From contig JAEZUE010000101.1 of assembly GCA_023443455.1 (NCBI GenBank), positions 31,364 through 95,363 of the forward strand: a stretch of 64,000 nucleotides of DNA, written 5' to 3'. The position numbers and the translations under genes were made by a program. Positions within the stretch are counted from its first letter, which is position 1. Each line of letters begins with the position of its first letter. The DNA comes from Verrucomicrobiota bacterium. GTDB lineage: Bacteria > Verrucomicrobiota > Verrucomicrobiia > Opitutales > Opitutaceae. Under the pieces are notes generated by a model. That model saw only the letters and a program-made list of their open reading frames with translations. It made no database searches and was not told the origin of the DNA. Of this stretch, positions 1 to 11,233 are shown in pieces.

Positions 1-1566
1 TTGCTGAAGGCGGCGCCGAAGGAGGCGTGCCGGGTGGAGGCCGATGGCGAGCAGACCGTGATCAAGGTCGAGGAGATCGCGCTCGGAAACACGTTGTTCG
101 TGAAACCCGGCGAGGCGTTCCCGGCCGACGGTGTCGTGAGCAGCGGCAAGACCGCAGCCGACGAGGCCAACATCACCGGCGAGGCGCGCCCGGTCGAGAA
201 GGGCACCGGCGATCCGGTCTTCAGCGGCACCATCAATCTCTGGGGTGCGGTCGAGTTCCAGGTCGAACGTCTGCCGGCCGAATCGACGTTGCAGCGCATC
301 ATCCGCCTCATCCAGACGGCGCAGAAGCTGAAGGCCCCGAGCGAACGTTTTACCGACAAGTTCGGCGTGCGCTACACCTACGCGGTGCTGGGCGCGACGA
401 CCGCGATGTTCTTCGTGTGGTGGCTGCTCTTCGGGATCCAGCCGTTCGACAACCTCGTGGTCGACGGCGTGGAAGTGCGCTCTGCGTTCTACCGCGCGAT
501 GACGTTGCTCGTCGTCGCCAGCCCGTGCGCGCTGGTGCTCTCGATCCCGTCGGCGATCCTCGCGGCGATCGCGTGGGGCGCGAAGCACGGCATCCTTTTC
601 CGCGGCGGTGCGGCGATCGAGAAACTCGCCGATGTGAACCTCGTCTCGCTCGACAAGACCGGCACGCTGACCACGGGAGATCTCGAGGTTGTGGGTTACG
701 AGAGCTATCCGCCCGGCCGCGAACAGGAGATCCTCGAGCTGGCCTATTCGCTCGAACAGAACTCGCAGCACCCGATCGCGCGCGCGATCACCGCCTACGG
801 CCGCAAACACGGCGTCGCGGAGCACGACATTGCGGATTTCGAATCGATCACCGGTCAGGGCCTGAAGGCAAAACGGGGCGACGCCACGATCATGTTGGGC
901 CGCCGGGAACTGCTCAACGAGGGCCCGCTCGCCGACTGGATCAAGGACGTGCCGCCGTCGCCGCCGGACCTTTCCGAGGTCTGGGTGATCGGCAAGGGCG
1001 TGATCGGCCGCGTGCTGCTCAAGGACGAGGTGCGTGTCCAATCCAAGGATGTGCTCGCGGAGATGAAACGGCTCGGCCTGAAGACCGTCATGTTGACCGG
1101 CGACCGTCGCCAGGCGGCGGAGTCGGTGGCGAAGGAGCTGGGGCTCGACGAGGTCCGGGCCGGCCTCTCGCCGGAGGGCAAGGTCGCTGCGATCCAGGAG
1201 TTTCGCGGGCAGGGCATGAAGGTGGCGATGGTCGGCGACGGCGTGAACGACGCCCCGAGTCTCGCCGCTGCGTTCGTGTCGGTGGCGATGGGCGCACGGG
1301 GCAGCGATGCCGCGCTCGAACAGAGCGAGGTCGTGCTGATGAACGACAAGATCGAGAATTTCCTCTCGGCCTACCGGCTCAGCCAGCGCGCCCGGCGCGT
1401 GATCAAACAGAATCTCGTGATCTCGCTCGGCACCGTGATTGTCATGGTCGGCTGTTCGCTCGCCGGCATCGTGCCGCTGACCGCCGGCGTGTTTGCCCAC
1501 GAGGGCAGCACGGTGGTCGTGTGCCTCAACGGTCTCCGCCTGCTCTTCGGCAAGGATCGGGCGTGA
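1..1566 (+). CDS. P1B-4 type heavy-metal ATPase (3' part)
   Basis: This is the C-terminal part of a P-type ATPase that exports a transition metal across the inner membrane; the 5' end lies before the window. The visible protein starts in the actuator domain (TGE loop in NITGEARPVEK). It then has membrane helices, the phosphorylation motif DKTGTLTTGD, the nucleotide-binding domain and the hinge motif GDGVNDAP. Two residues assign the subclass: the transmembrane metal motif is SPC, not CPC (VVASPCALV, about residue 176), and the last helix pair carries HEGST. SPC plus HEG(G/S)T marks the P1B-4 group (CoaT/CtpD-like), whose known substrates are Co2+, Ni2+ or Fe2+. Whether the missing N-terminus has a metal-binding domain cannot be seen. 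The substrate is inferred from family, not shown. Confidence 0.9.
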   Translation: MLKAAPKEACRVEADGEQTVIKVEEIALGNTLFVKPGEAFPADGVVSSGKTAADEANITGEARPVEKGTGDPVFSGTINLWGAVEFQVERLPAESTLQRIIRLIQTAQKLKAPSERFTDKFGVRYTYAVLGATTAMFFVWWLLFGIQPFDNLVVDGVEVRSAFYRAMTLLVVASPCALVLSIPSAILAAIAWGAKHGILFRGGAAIEKLADVNLVSLDKTGTLTTGDLEVVGYESYPPGREQEILELAYSLEQNSQHPIARAITAYGRKHGVAEHDIADFESITGQGLKAKRGDATIMLGRRELLNEGPLADWIKDVPPSPPDLSEVWVIGKGVIGRVLLKDEVRVQSKDVLAEMKRLGLKTVMLTGDRRQAAESVAKELGLDEVRAGLSPEGKVAAIQEFRGQGMKVAMVGDGVNDAPSLAAAFVSVAMGARGSDAALEQSEVVLMNDKIENFLSAYRLSQRARRVIKQNLVISLGTVIVMVGCSLAGIVPLTAGVFAHEGSTVVVCLNGLRLLFGKDRA

Positions 1567-1576
1567 GGTGGGGAAT

Positions 1577-1598
1577 GGGGCACGCCTTTGGCGGCCCC
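1577..1598. repeat. imperfect palindrome after the ATPase gene
   Basis: GGGGCACGCC, a TTT spacer, then GGCGGCCCC form a near-perfect hairpin 10 bases after the ATPase stop. A cleaner version of the same unit (GGGCACGCC / GGCGTGCCC) follows glgC at 9050, and an inverted version lies at 42948. It may end transcription or be a copy of a dispersed short repeat. Confidence 0.45.
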
Positions 1599-1628
1599 TA
1601 AAAAGTGCTCGGGCGGCGTGCCGAGAGA

Positions 1629-1650
1629 GGCCGGTCGGAGACCGGCCCTA
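1629..1650. repeat. REP-like palindrome supplying the menE stop codon
   Basis: An 8-bp perfect stem, GGCCGGTC-GGA-GACCGGCC (1629-1647), is joined to CTAC on the plus strand. Read on the minus strand it is GTAGGGCCGGTCTCC followed by GACCGGCC. The TAG in its head is the stop codon of menE. The GTAGG head plus GC-rich palindrome matches the design of the larger element at 18501-18557. No T-tract follows, so it is not a typical terminator. Confidence 0.6.
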
Positions 1651-2955
1651 CGTGCTGGCGAGTTTGCGCAGCGCGGCGCGGTCGGTCTTGCCCTGCGCGG
1701 TGCGCGGCCACTCTGCGACCGCAACCCAGCGGCGCGGGAGCTTGTGCGCGCTGAGTTGCGTGCGGAGCCCCTCCTCGAGCGCGGTGATGTCGGGTGGCTC
1801 GGACGCCGGGTAGAACGCGGCGACGCATTCGCCCCAGCGTGCATCGGGAATCCCGAGAACCACCATTTCCGCGTTGGCGCCGAGGTTGCGCAGCGCCGTT
1901 TCGATTTCCGCCGGATGGACCTTTTCGCCGCCGGTGTTGATGGCGGCGTCGGCCCGACCGAGAAGCTGGAGCCGGTGATTGGCATCGATGCGGCCCAGGT
2001 CTTCGCTGATCCAATACCCGCCGGGGCGGCGATCCGGCCAGTAGCCGAGAAAGAGGGAGTCGGCGTCGACGGCGATGCGGCCCACCGCGCCGTTTGGGCA
2101 GTGCTGCCAGGTGTCGGGGTCGACGAGTTTGATGGTGGCGTGGGAAAACGGAGTGAGGCCGGCCTCTTCTTCGCGGTGGCTGCCGATCGGTTCGAACGCG
2201 AATGCTGCGGCGGTCTCGCTCGAACCATAGGCGATCATGATGGGCAGTCCCATGTCGCGTGCCTCCGCGAGCAGGCGGGGGCCGGCGGGGGCACCGCCGA
2301 GCAGAATCGTATCGAATTCGCGAAGCCAGGCGACGGCCTCGTCGTCATCGAGGAGCCGAGCCAGTTGGGTGGGGACCAGCGAGAGCATCCAGCTTCCATC
2401 GCCGGTGGAAACATGCGGCCGCTGCCCGGCGACGATCGCCCGCCAGTCGGCGATCAACAGCGCGCCATCGGTGACCAGGGCGCGGACGAGCTGCTGGAAG
2501 CCGCTGATGTGAAAGAGCGGCAGGGTGCACAGGCTGTTGAGCGGGACATCGCCGCAGTGGCGGTGGAGCGCCTCGGCGGCGGCTTGCAGCGTATCGGGAG
2601 TGTGGGTGGCGAAACGGAGGCGGCCGCTGCTGCCGCCGGTGGCGATGAGGATGCGCGGTGGTCCTTGGTCGTAGGCGGCCGGTCGGGTGCGGATCGCGTC
2701 GGCCGCCGCGCGCTCGGAGGCAGTCCACTGCGGATTGCAGAGCATGATGTCGCGCCCGGCCACGAGTGCGGCGATCGCTCCGGCGGCGTACTCGAGCGGA
2801 TCGGGGGAATCGATCGCGAGCGGGGCGCCGCCGGCCGGGGTGGTGACGAACTCGGATGCGAATTTCGTGGCCGGTGCATGCCAAGCGCGACCGTCGGCGG
2901 AGCGGACGGCGGGTTCGTTCAGGCGGCGCGCGGCTCGTGCGAGAAGGCTTCCCAT
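1648..2955 (-). CDS. menE: o-succinylbenzoate--CoA ligase (MenE-like)
   Basis: This is a 435-residue member of the AMP-forming acyl-CoA synthetase family. It probably activates o-succinylbenzoate with ATP and CoA in menaquinone synthesis. Visible family motifs are the phosphate loop ATGGSSGRLRF (the usual form is TSGTTG-like), the YGSSETAAAF adenine-binding segment, the ISEDLGRID stretch, and the C-terminal hinge and lysine region (GRADAAINTGGEKVHPAEIE, then AQGKTDRAALRK). It is short, as MenE proteins often are. The start at 2955 overlaps the 3' end of menC by 37 bases, so the two are probably co-transcribed and translationally coupled. The function call rests on family plus the menC neighbour. 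The stop codon lies inside a REP-like palindrome. Confidence 0.87.
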   Translation of the reverse strand: MGSLLARAARRLNEPAVRSADGRAWHAPATKFASEFVTTPAGGAPLAIDSPDPLEYAAGAIAALVAGRDIMLCNPQWTASERAAADAIRTRPAAYDQGPPRILIATGGSSGRLRFATHTPDTLQAAAEALHRHCGDVPLNSLCTLPLFHISGFQQLVRALVTDGALLIADWRAIVAGQRPHVSTGDGSWMLSLVPTQLARLLDDDEAVAWLREFDTILLGGAPAGPRLLAEARDMGLPIMIAYGSSETAAAFAFEPIGSHREEEAGLTPFSHATIKLVDPDTWQHCPNGAVGRIAVDADSLFLGYWPDRRPGGYWISEDLGRIDANHRLQLLGRADAAINTGGEKVHPAEIETALRNLGANAEMVVLGIPDARWGECVAAFYPASEPPDITALEEGLRTQLSAHKLPRRWVAVAEWPRTAQGKTDRAALRKLAST

Positions 2956-3941
2956 GGTTCGGCCGGCGCATGACGCGCGAGCCACTTGGTGGGAATGGTG
3001 GGCGCCGTGTCCGGGAGGTTCAAGCGTTCGTCCGCGAAACAACCGATGGTGCCGAAGCCGACGGCGCGGCCGGAGTGTTCGGCGCGGGCGGCGACGAGCA
3101 ACGCGGCGCGCGAACCGACGGCGGTCTCGAACGCGCCGGAGAACACGGCCTCGGCCTCGTAGCTCTCGAGCAGCTGGAGCAGGCGTCGCGGCGATCCGGC
3201 CAGGGAGGGCTTGATCACGTAGATGCCCGGCCAGCCGAAGTCCAACCACCGGCGGAGGTCGTCGGTGCGGGCGACGGATTCGTCGAGCGCGAGGCGGGTG
3301 GAGTATTCGCTGGCGAGTTCGAAGATCGGTTGCTCGTGTCCGACGGGAAAGGGCTGCTCGACGAATTCGACGGGGCATCCCTCGCAGGCGCGGAGCCAGC
3401 GGCGGGCGGTCGGTAGATCCCACGCACAATTGGCATCGACACGCAGCCGGCCGCCGTGCGGCAGCTCGGAGAGCACCCGGGGGAGGAGGGCGATCTCGGC
3501 ATCGGGGGCGCCGACCCCGACCTTCCATTTCATCGTGGTGTATCCGCTCTGGCGTGCGGCGGCTGCGGCTTCGACCGCGCCCGGGCCGGCGGGCAACAGC
3601 GCGGCGACCGACAGTTCGCGGACGGGGGACGGGGCGGCCGGCTGGCGTGCGGCATCCCATGCCGACTCGAGGGCGAACGTGCACGCGGGAAGGTGTGTCG
3701 GGATCGAACGGATATGGGTGGCGTCGATCGTCGAGGGCATGGCGGCGCAGAAGCAGAGCGCGTCGTCGAGCGTTTCGCTGCCCCAGCCCGGCAACGGTGC
3801 GATCTCGCCGAGTCCGCCGAGGCCGGATTCATCGGAGAGGCGGACCAGGACGCCCTCCCGTTCGCGCCACGCCCCGTGGGCGGTGATCACCGGTTGGCGA
3901 AACACAGCGCGGTAGGGGCGGTACTCGAAACGGAGAGTCAT
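2919..3941 (-). CDS. menC: o-succinylbenzoate synthase
   Basis: A 340-residue enolase-superfamily enzyme that dehydrates SHCHC to o-succinylbenzoate in menaquinone synthesis. The barrel carries the expected residues in order: the KxK motif (TTMKWKVG), the metal ligands in RVDANCAWD, EFVEQPF and ALDES, and the second catalytic lysine in YVIKPSLAG. The start at 3941 (MTLRFEYRPYRAVF) begins the N-terminal capping domain where family members begin; an upstream in-frame start would add 15 unrelated residues. The gene precedes and overlaps menE, which strongly supports MenC over other enolase-family activities. Menaquinone use fits anaerobic respiration or fumarate reduction. Confidence 0.92.
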   Translation of the reverse strand: MTLRFEYRPYRAVFRQPVITAHGAWREREGVLVRLSDESGLGGLGEIAPLPGWGSETLDDALCFCAAMPSTIDATHIRSIPTHLPACTFALESAWDAARQPAAPSPVRELSVAALLPAGPGAVEAAAAARQSGYTTMKWKVGVGAPDAEIALLPRVLSELPHGGRLRVDANCAWDLPTARRWLRACEGCPVEFVEQPFPVGHEQPIFELASEYSTRLALDESVARTDDLRRWLDFGWPGIYVIKPSLAGSPRRLLQLLESYEAEAVFSGAFETAVGSRAALLVAARAEHSGRAVGFGTIGCFADERLNLPDTAPTIPTKWLARHAPAEPWEAFSHEPRAA

Positions 3942-4111
3942 GGTCGGCGCGAGGATGGGGCGGATGTCCGGAGCGGGGCGAACCAAACGTGTCGTCAGCC
4001 GACTAATCGGTCGGTGCGCCGGCTGGTTGAATCGGGAGGACGGGTGATTGTGCCCGGGGCCACCGAGTCACCGGGGGATGGGCCCCATGCGCGGCAAAGG
4101 AGGGGCGGTAT

Positions 4112-4128
4112 CCGCCAGAGACTGGCGG
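4112..4128. terminator. possible hairpin downstream of trpE
   Basis: CCGCCAG-AGA-CTGGCGG is a perfect 7-bp stem in the 255-base gap between trpE and menC. It lies about 70 bases after the trpE stop on the minus strand. No U-tract follows, so intrinsic termination is only a guess. I see nothing else definite in this gap. Confidence 0.35.
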
Positions 4129-4196
4129 GTTGTCGCGGCGGGTGCGCGCCGGGGTGTGCGGAGCGGCCGGCCGAGTCGGCGGCGGGTCGAACCCGG

Positions 4197-5696
4197 TCAG
4201 GCGCCGTCGGCGATGGCGACGGCCTTCAACAGGGCCGAGGCCTTGTTGATCGTCTCCTGGTATTCGCTGGCCGGTACGGAGTCGGCGACGAGTCCCGCGC
4301 CGGCCTGGATCGTGATCTGGCCGTCCTTCACCAGCGCGGTGCGCAGGGTGATGCAGGAGTCGAGGTTGCCGTCGTAGCTGAAGTAGCCGAGCGCGCCGGC
4401 GTAGAAGCCGCGCTGGAGCTTCTCGAACTGGGCGATGAGCTGCATGGCGCGGATCTTGGGCGCGCCGGAGACGGTGCCGGCCGGGAAGGTGGCGCGCATG
4501 ACGTCGAAGGCGTTGCGGTCGGCGCGGAGTCTGCCTTCGACCTGCGAGACGATGTGCATGACGTGCGAGTAGCGCTCGATGATCATGAACTCGGGCACGG
4601 TGACGGAGCCGAACTCGCAGACGCGGCCGATGTCGTTGCGGGCGAGGTCGACGAGCATGAGGTGCTCGGCCTTCTCCTTCTCGTCGGCGAGCAGGTCCTT
4701 CTCGTACGCGACGTCCTCGGCGGGCGTGGCGCCGCGCGGGCGGGTGCCGGCGATGGGGCGGATCTCGACGAGGCCGTCGGTGACCTTGACGTGGACTTCC
4801 GGTGACGCGCCGACGATGGCGAAGTCGCCCACGTCGAAGATGAACATGTACGGCGAGGGGTTCACGGTGCGCAGCGCGCGGTAGAGATCGAGCGGCGACT
4901 TGGTGAACGGGCGGCGGAAACGCTGGGAAAGCACGACCTGGATGATGTCGCCGGCGCGGATGAACTCCTTGGTGTCGTCGACGGCCTTCTCGAATTCCTC
5001 CTTGGTGAAGTTGCCCGGGGGCACGGAGAGTTTCGGGCGTTCGGCCAACGCGATCGGCGCGAGCTCGCGGCGGGTCTGCAGGAGGGTGCGGAGGTTCTCG
5101 ACCTCGGCGACGGCGGCATCGTAGGCGGCGTCGATGTCGGTGCCGATGTGGGCGTTGACGTGGAGGCGGAGGGTCTGCTTGGCGCGGTCGAAGATGACGA
5201 GCGAGTCGGCCAGCATGAAGTAGAGCAGGGGGATGCCCTGGTCGTTGGCCTCGGGCACCGGCACGCTCGGCTCGATGCGGTTGATGTATTCGTAGCCGAT
5301 GAAGCCGACGGCGCCGCCCATGAAGGGTGGCATGTTGGGCTGCTTCACCGGTTTGGCGCCGCGCATGTCCTCCTCGAGAATCTGGAGCGGGTCGGCGGGC
5401 GTGGGGAGGCGCGTGGTGGAGCCGTCGGCGTGGCGGACGAGCGTGGTCTCGGGGCCGATGGCGAAGATCTTCCGCGGGCGCACGCCGATGAAACTGTAGC
5501 GTGAGAGGTGTTCGCCGCCCTCGATGGATTCGAGCAGGAACGCCGGGCCGGAGCCCTTCACCTTCGCGTAGGCCGAGACGGGCGTCTCGATGTCGGCCAT
5601 GAGATCGGCGTAGACGGGCACGACATTGCCCTCGGCGCAGAGGCGGTGGAAGGCGGCGCGGTCGGGTTTGATTTCGAGCGGCGGGAGGAGGGACAT
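4197..5696 (-). CDS. trpE: anthranilate synthase component I
   Basis: A 499-residue chorismate-utilising enzyme that makes anthranilate from chorismate, the first step of tryptophan synthesis. The N-terminal domain has the tryptophan feedback motif LLES (residues 54-57) within PAFLLESIEGGEHLSRYSFIG. The C-terminal catalytic domain has IQVVLSQRF, SPEVHVKV, PIAGTRPRG, LVDLARNDIGRVC, SHVMHIVSQVEG, FPAGTVSGAPKIRAM and IQAGAGLVADS, all standard for TrpE. The start at 5696 gives the usual N-terminus; the upstream in-frame sequence is low-complexity and proline-rich. No trpG (glutamine amidotransferase) or other trp gene is adjacent, so the partner subunit is encoded elsewhere. The neighbouring glmS and menC are in the same direction but 112 and 255 bases away. 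Confidence 0.95.
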   Translation of the reverse strand: MSLLPPLEIKPDRAAFHRLCAEGNVVPVYADLMADIETPVSAYAKVKGSGPAFLLESIEGGEHLSRYSFIGVRPRKIFAIGPETTLVRHADGSTTRLPTPADPLQILEEDMRGAKPVKQPNMPPFMGGAVGFIGYEYINRIEPSVPVPEANDQGIPLLYFMLADSLVIFDRAKQTLRLHVNAHIGTDIDAAYDAAVAEVENLRTLLQTRRELAPIALAERPKLSVPPGNFTKEEFEKAVDDTKEFIRAGDIIQVVLSQRFRRPFTKSPLDLYRALRTVNPSPYMFIFDVGDFAIVGASPEVHVKVTDGLVEIRPIAGTRPRGATPAEDVAYEKDLLADEKEKAEHLMLVDLARNDIGRVCEFGSVTVPEFMIIERYSHVMHIVSQVEGRLRADRNAFDVMRATFPAGTVSGAPKIRAMQLIAQFEKLQRGFYAGALGYFSYDGNLDSCITLRTALVKDGQITIQAGAGLVADSVPASEYQETINKASALLKAVAIADGA

Positions 5697-5808
5697 GGCG
5701 GGACGGAGGAACGCGGAAGGCGGGACGGGGAGCGCGGAAGCGGGCGGCGGTGGTCGGGTCAGATGGGCGGCACTTGCGCGCGCGAATTCAAGGCGGGCCG
5801 TGCGCCGA

Positions 5809-7662
<1,854 letters not shown>

Positions 7663-7707
7663 AAATTTCGGGTTTTTGTTTTACGATGCTGAGGCCCCCG
7701 CTACGGT

Positions 7708-7728
7708 TCGGGCAAGGCATTTGCCCGA
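7708..7728. promoter_or_regulatory. dyad in the glmS/glgC divergent promoter region
   Basis: TCGGGCAA, spacer GGCAT, then TTGCCCGA is a perfect 8-bp inverted repeat. It sits 46 bases upstream of the glmS start and 31 bases upstream of the glgC start. Its position makes it a candidate operator for both sugar-phosphate genes, but no known regulator motif is recognised. Confidence 0.4.
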
Positions 7729-7758
7729 TTCAATTTCCAGACGAATTCTCCCCCTAAT

Positions 7759-9045
7759 ATGACGACTCGTTCTTCGGTGGTGGCGGTGATCATGGGTGGT
7801 GGCCGGGGAACCCGGCTTTATCCTTTGACGAAGGAGCGCTGCAAGCCGGCGGTGCCGCTGGCGGGCAAATACCGCCTCGTGGACATCCCGATCAGCAATT
7901 GCCTCAACAGCGAGATCAACCGGATCTTCCTGCTCACGCAGTTCAACACCGCGTCGCTGCATCGGCACATTCAGAACACCTACAACTTCGACCCCTTCGG
8001 CGGCGGCTTCGTCGACATCCTCTCGGCCGAGCAGACCGAGAAGACGACCGACTGGTATCAGGGCACGGCCGACGCGGTGCGGCGCAACCTCACCCATTTC
8101 CGCAACTACCCGCACGATCTGGTGATCATCCTCTCCGGCGACCAGCTCTACCGGATGGATTTCCGCCAGGTCATCGACCAGCATATCCGCACCGGAGCGG
8201 ATGTGACCCTCGCGGCGATCGCGCTGCCGGCCTCGGCGGTCGAGGGACTCGGTCTGATGCGTGTGCGCGACGACCTTTCGATCGAAGCGTTCGCGGAGAA
8301 GCCGAAGGACCCCGCGGTGATCCGGAGCCTCGCGGTTGGCCCGGCCATCGAGCAGCTGCTCAAGACCCCGTCGAACGAGCCGCGCTGCCTGGCGTCGATG
8401 GGCATCTACGTGTTCAAGCGCGAGGTCCTGCAGGAGGCGCTCGACAACACGATGACCGACTTCGGCAAGGAGATCATCCCCGGCCTTCTCGGCAAGAAGC
8501 GCCTGTTCAGCCACATCTTCGAGGGCTACTGGGAGGACATCGGCACGGTGAAGGCGTTCTTCGACGCGAATCTCCAGCTCGCGCACCCGCTCCCGGCCTT
8601 CAATTTCTTCACCCAGCTCGACCCGATCTATACGCACCCACGCTACCTGCCCGCATCGAAGGTGAACAAGTGCTCGGTCGACCACGCCATCATCGGCGAC
8701 GGGTGCCTGATCACCGAAGCTTTCATGAAACGCTGCGTGGTTGGAGTCCGCTCGGTCATGCGCGAAGGCGTGCGCCTCGAGGACACCATCATGATGGGTG
8801 CCGACTACTACGAGTCGGAGGTCGACTTCGCCGCGAATGCCGCCAAGGGCATCCCGAACATCGGCATCGGCCACAATTGCAGCATCAAGACCGCGATCAT
8901 CGACAAGAATGCGCGGATCGGCGACAACGTCACCCTCGACCCTGCGGGCAAACCCAGTGGGCATGTGCGCGACGGCATCGCGATCGTCGACGGCATCCTC
9001 GTCGTTTCGAAAGGCGCGATCGTGCCCAACGGCACGACCGTCTAA
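7759..9045 (+). CDS. glgC: glucose-1-phosphate adenylyltransferase
   Basis: A 428-residue enzyme that makes ADP-glucose from glucose 1-phosphate and ATP for glycogen synthesis. The N-terminal nucleotidyltransferase has GGGRGTRLYPLTKERCKPAV and YRLVDIPISNCLNS, then QGTADAVR and the catalytic region LSGDQLYRMD. FAEKPKDP and the conserved EGYWEDIGTVKAFFDAN segment follow. The C-terminus is a left-handed beta-helix of hexapeptide repeats (IGHNCSIKTAIIDKNARIGDNV). The opening and length resemble the cyanobacterial/plant type. Allosteric control by sugar phosphates is typical of the family but cannot be read from the sequence. No other glg gene is adjacent; a hairpin follows the stop. Confidence 0.96.
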   Translation: MTTRSSVVAVIMGGGRGTRLYPLTKERCKPAVPLAGKYRLVDIPISNCLNSEINRIFLLTQFNTASLHRHIQNTYNFDPFGGGFVDILSAEQTEKTTDWYQGTADAVRRNLTHFRNYPHDLVIILSGDQLYRMDFRQVIDQHIRTGADVTLAAIALPASAVEGLGLMRVRDDLSIEAFAEKPKDPAVIRSLAVGPAIEQLLKTPSNEPRCLASMGIYVFKREVLQEALDNTMTDFGKEIIPGLLGKKRLFSHIFEGYWEDIGTVKAFFDANLQLAHPLPAFNFFTQLDPIYTHPRYLPASKVNKCSVDHAIIGDGCLITEAFMKRCVVGVRSVMREGVRLEDTIMMGADYYESEVDFAANAAKGIPNIGIGHNCSIKTAIIDKNARIGDNVTLDPAGKPSGHVRDGIAIVDGILVVSKGAIVPNGTTV

Positions 9046-9049
9046 ACCC

Positions 9050-9071
9050 GGGCACGCCCACCGGCGTGCCC
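9050..9071. repeat. perfect palindrome after glgC
   Basis: GGGCACGCC-CACC-GGCGTGCCC starts 5 bases after the glgC stop and ends 29 bases before the next gene. It is the clean form of the element seen after the ATPase (1577-1598) and, inverted, at 42948-42964. It may act as a transcription attenuator or mRNA stabiliser, or simply be a dispersed repeat. Confidence 0.55.
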
Positions 9072-9100
9072 ACCCCAAAACCCCCGTTACCCCTCGTTCC

Positions 9101-9946
9101 ATGAAACGTGTACTGCTTTGCACCGACGGTTCGGCGTATTCCCAAGTCTGCTGCCAATATGCGGCTTGGCTGGCCGGTCGCATCTCCTGCGAGTTCGAGG
9201 TTCTCTACGTGACGGACCTGCGCCAGTTCGAGGTGCCGATGGTGGCCGACCTGAGCGGCAGCCTCGGCGTGCAGCCCTACCAGGCGGTCCTCTCGAAACT
9301 CCAGGAACTGGAGACTGAGAAGGCCAAGCTCGTCCTGCAGGACGCCGAACGGCTGCTCTCCGATGTCCCGGTCTCCGCGCCCACGAAGTTCACGCACCGT
9401 ACCGGTTTCCTCGTCGACTGCTTCCAGGAATTCGAGCAGTCCGCCGATCTGGTCGTGCTGGGCAAGCGCGGGGAGAACGTCGATTTCGCGACCGGCCACC
9501 TCGGCTCGACGATGGAGCGCGTGGTGCGGGCCAGCCACCAGCCCTGTCTGGTGACTTCACGCAGTTTCCAGAACATCGACCGGGTGCTCCTCGCCTTCGA
9601 TGGAAGCAAGAGTTGCCACAAGGCGTTGCAGTATCTCGTCGAAAGCCCCGCGTTCCGTGGGCTCGAACTCCACGTGGTCATCGTGGCGCCGCGTGCGGGC
9701 GAGGAATCGGCGCTGGCGACCCTGCGGGAGGCGGAGTCCGCGTTGACCGCCGCCGGCCAGAGCCCGACCTGTCAGATGCTCCACGGTGTGCCCGAAGACG
9801 AGATCGCCGCCTACGTCGCCGCGCATGGCATCAACTGCCTGATCATGGGCGCCTACGGCCACAGCCGCATCCGCCATCTGGTGATCGGCAGCACGACCAC
9901 TGCGATGATGCGCCAGTGTCGCGTGCCGGTGCTGCTGTTCCGCTGA
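9101..9946 (+). CDS. tandem-domain universal stress protein
   Basis: A 281-residue protein with two UspA domains in tandem (about 1-145 and 150-281). The first opens MKRVLLCTDGSAYS and ends with an ATP-loop-like GKRGENVDFATGHLGST; the second has VLLAFDGSKSCHKAL and GAYGHSRIRHLVIGSTTTAMM. The second loop closely fits the ATP-binding pattern G-x2-G-x9-G-S. Such proteins are cytosolic stress or energy-limitation proteins; the exact role is unknown. The start at 9101 is the ATG at which the first Usp domain begins. It follows glgC at 55 bases with a hairpin between. Confidence 0.9.
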   Translation: MKRVLLCTDGSAYSQVCCQYAAWLAGRISCEFEVLYVTDLRQFEVPMVADLSGSLGVQPYQAVLSKLQELETEKAKLVLQDAERLLSDVPVSAPTKFTHRTGFLVDCFQEFEQSADLVVLGKRGENVDFATGHLGSTMERVVRASHQPCLVTSRSFQNIDRVLLAFDGSKSCHKALQYLVESPAFRGLELHVVIVAPRAGEESALATLREAESALTAAGQSPTCQMLHGVPEDEIAAYVAAHGINCLIMGAYGHSRIRHLVIGSTTTAMMRQCRVPVLLFR

Positions 9947-10027
9947 GGACGCAAAGGCCGCAGGGAACGGGCAAGCCCGCTCCTCGCGGCGGAAGCCCGG
10001 CGGTCTCAGAGGTGGCCTATTGGGGTC

Positions 10028-10957
<930 letters not shown>

Positions 10958-11233
10958 GGCCGAGCACCGTGCAGGAAGCCGCATGCTTGGCTACTGAAAA
11001 AGTCGGCGGAAAACGCTGCTTGAACGTTAGGTCGGGTGGAATGTTACCGCACTGCCGCCGGACCGTGCCGGTTCCGTGCAGCCCGCACCATGCGCACGCA
11101 CCGGTCCACGTTGGTGCGGGACAAACCGTGCGTGGTTCGGCGGCAATTGCACCGTTGGCTCCGGGGAGTCCGCTGCTCGACGGGCGCCGGCGAGCGACGG
11201 CCCCATGGCTCCGCTGCAGGACAACGTCGGGGC
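10958..11233. other. 276-base gap without a recognised gene
   Basis: The gap lies between the decarboxylase start and the lspA stop, both on the minus strand. It is rich in imperfect dyads, for example GGCTCC and GGAGCC blocks near 11157-11215 and GGTGCG/CGCACC blocks near 11098-11130. It has no credible coding frame. A structured RNA or long leader is possible, but no known family is recognised. Confidence 0.3.

Noticed and set aside
1371..2228. Long minus-strand open frame over the ATPase 3' end and menE
   Set aside because: A shadow of real genes in GC-rich DNA: composition is Arg/Pro/Ser/Ala-biased with no domain.
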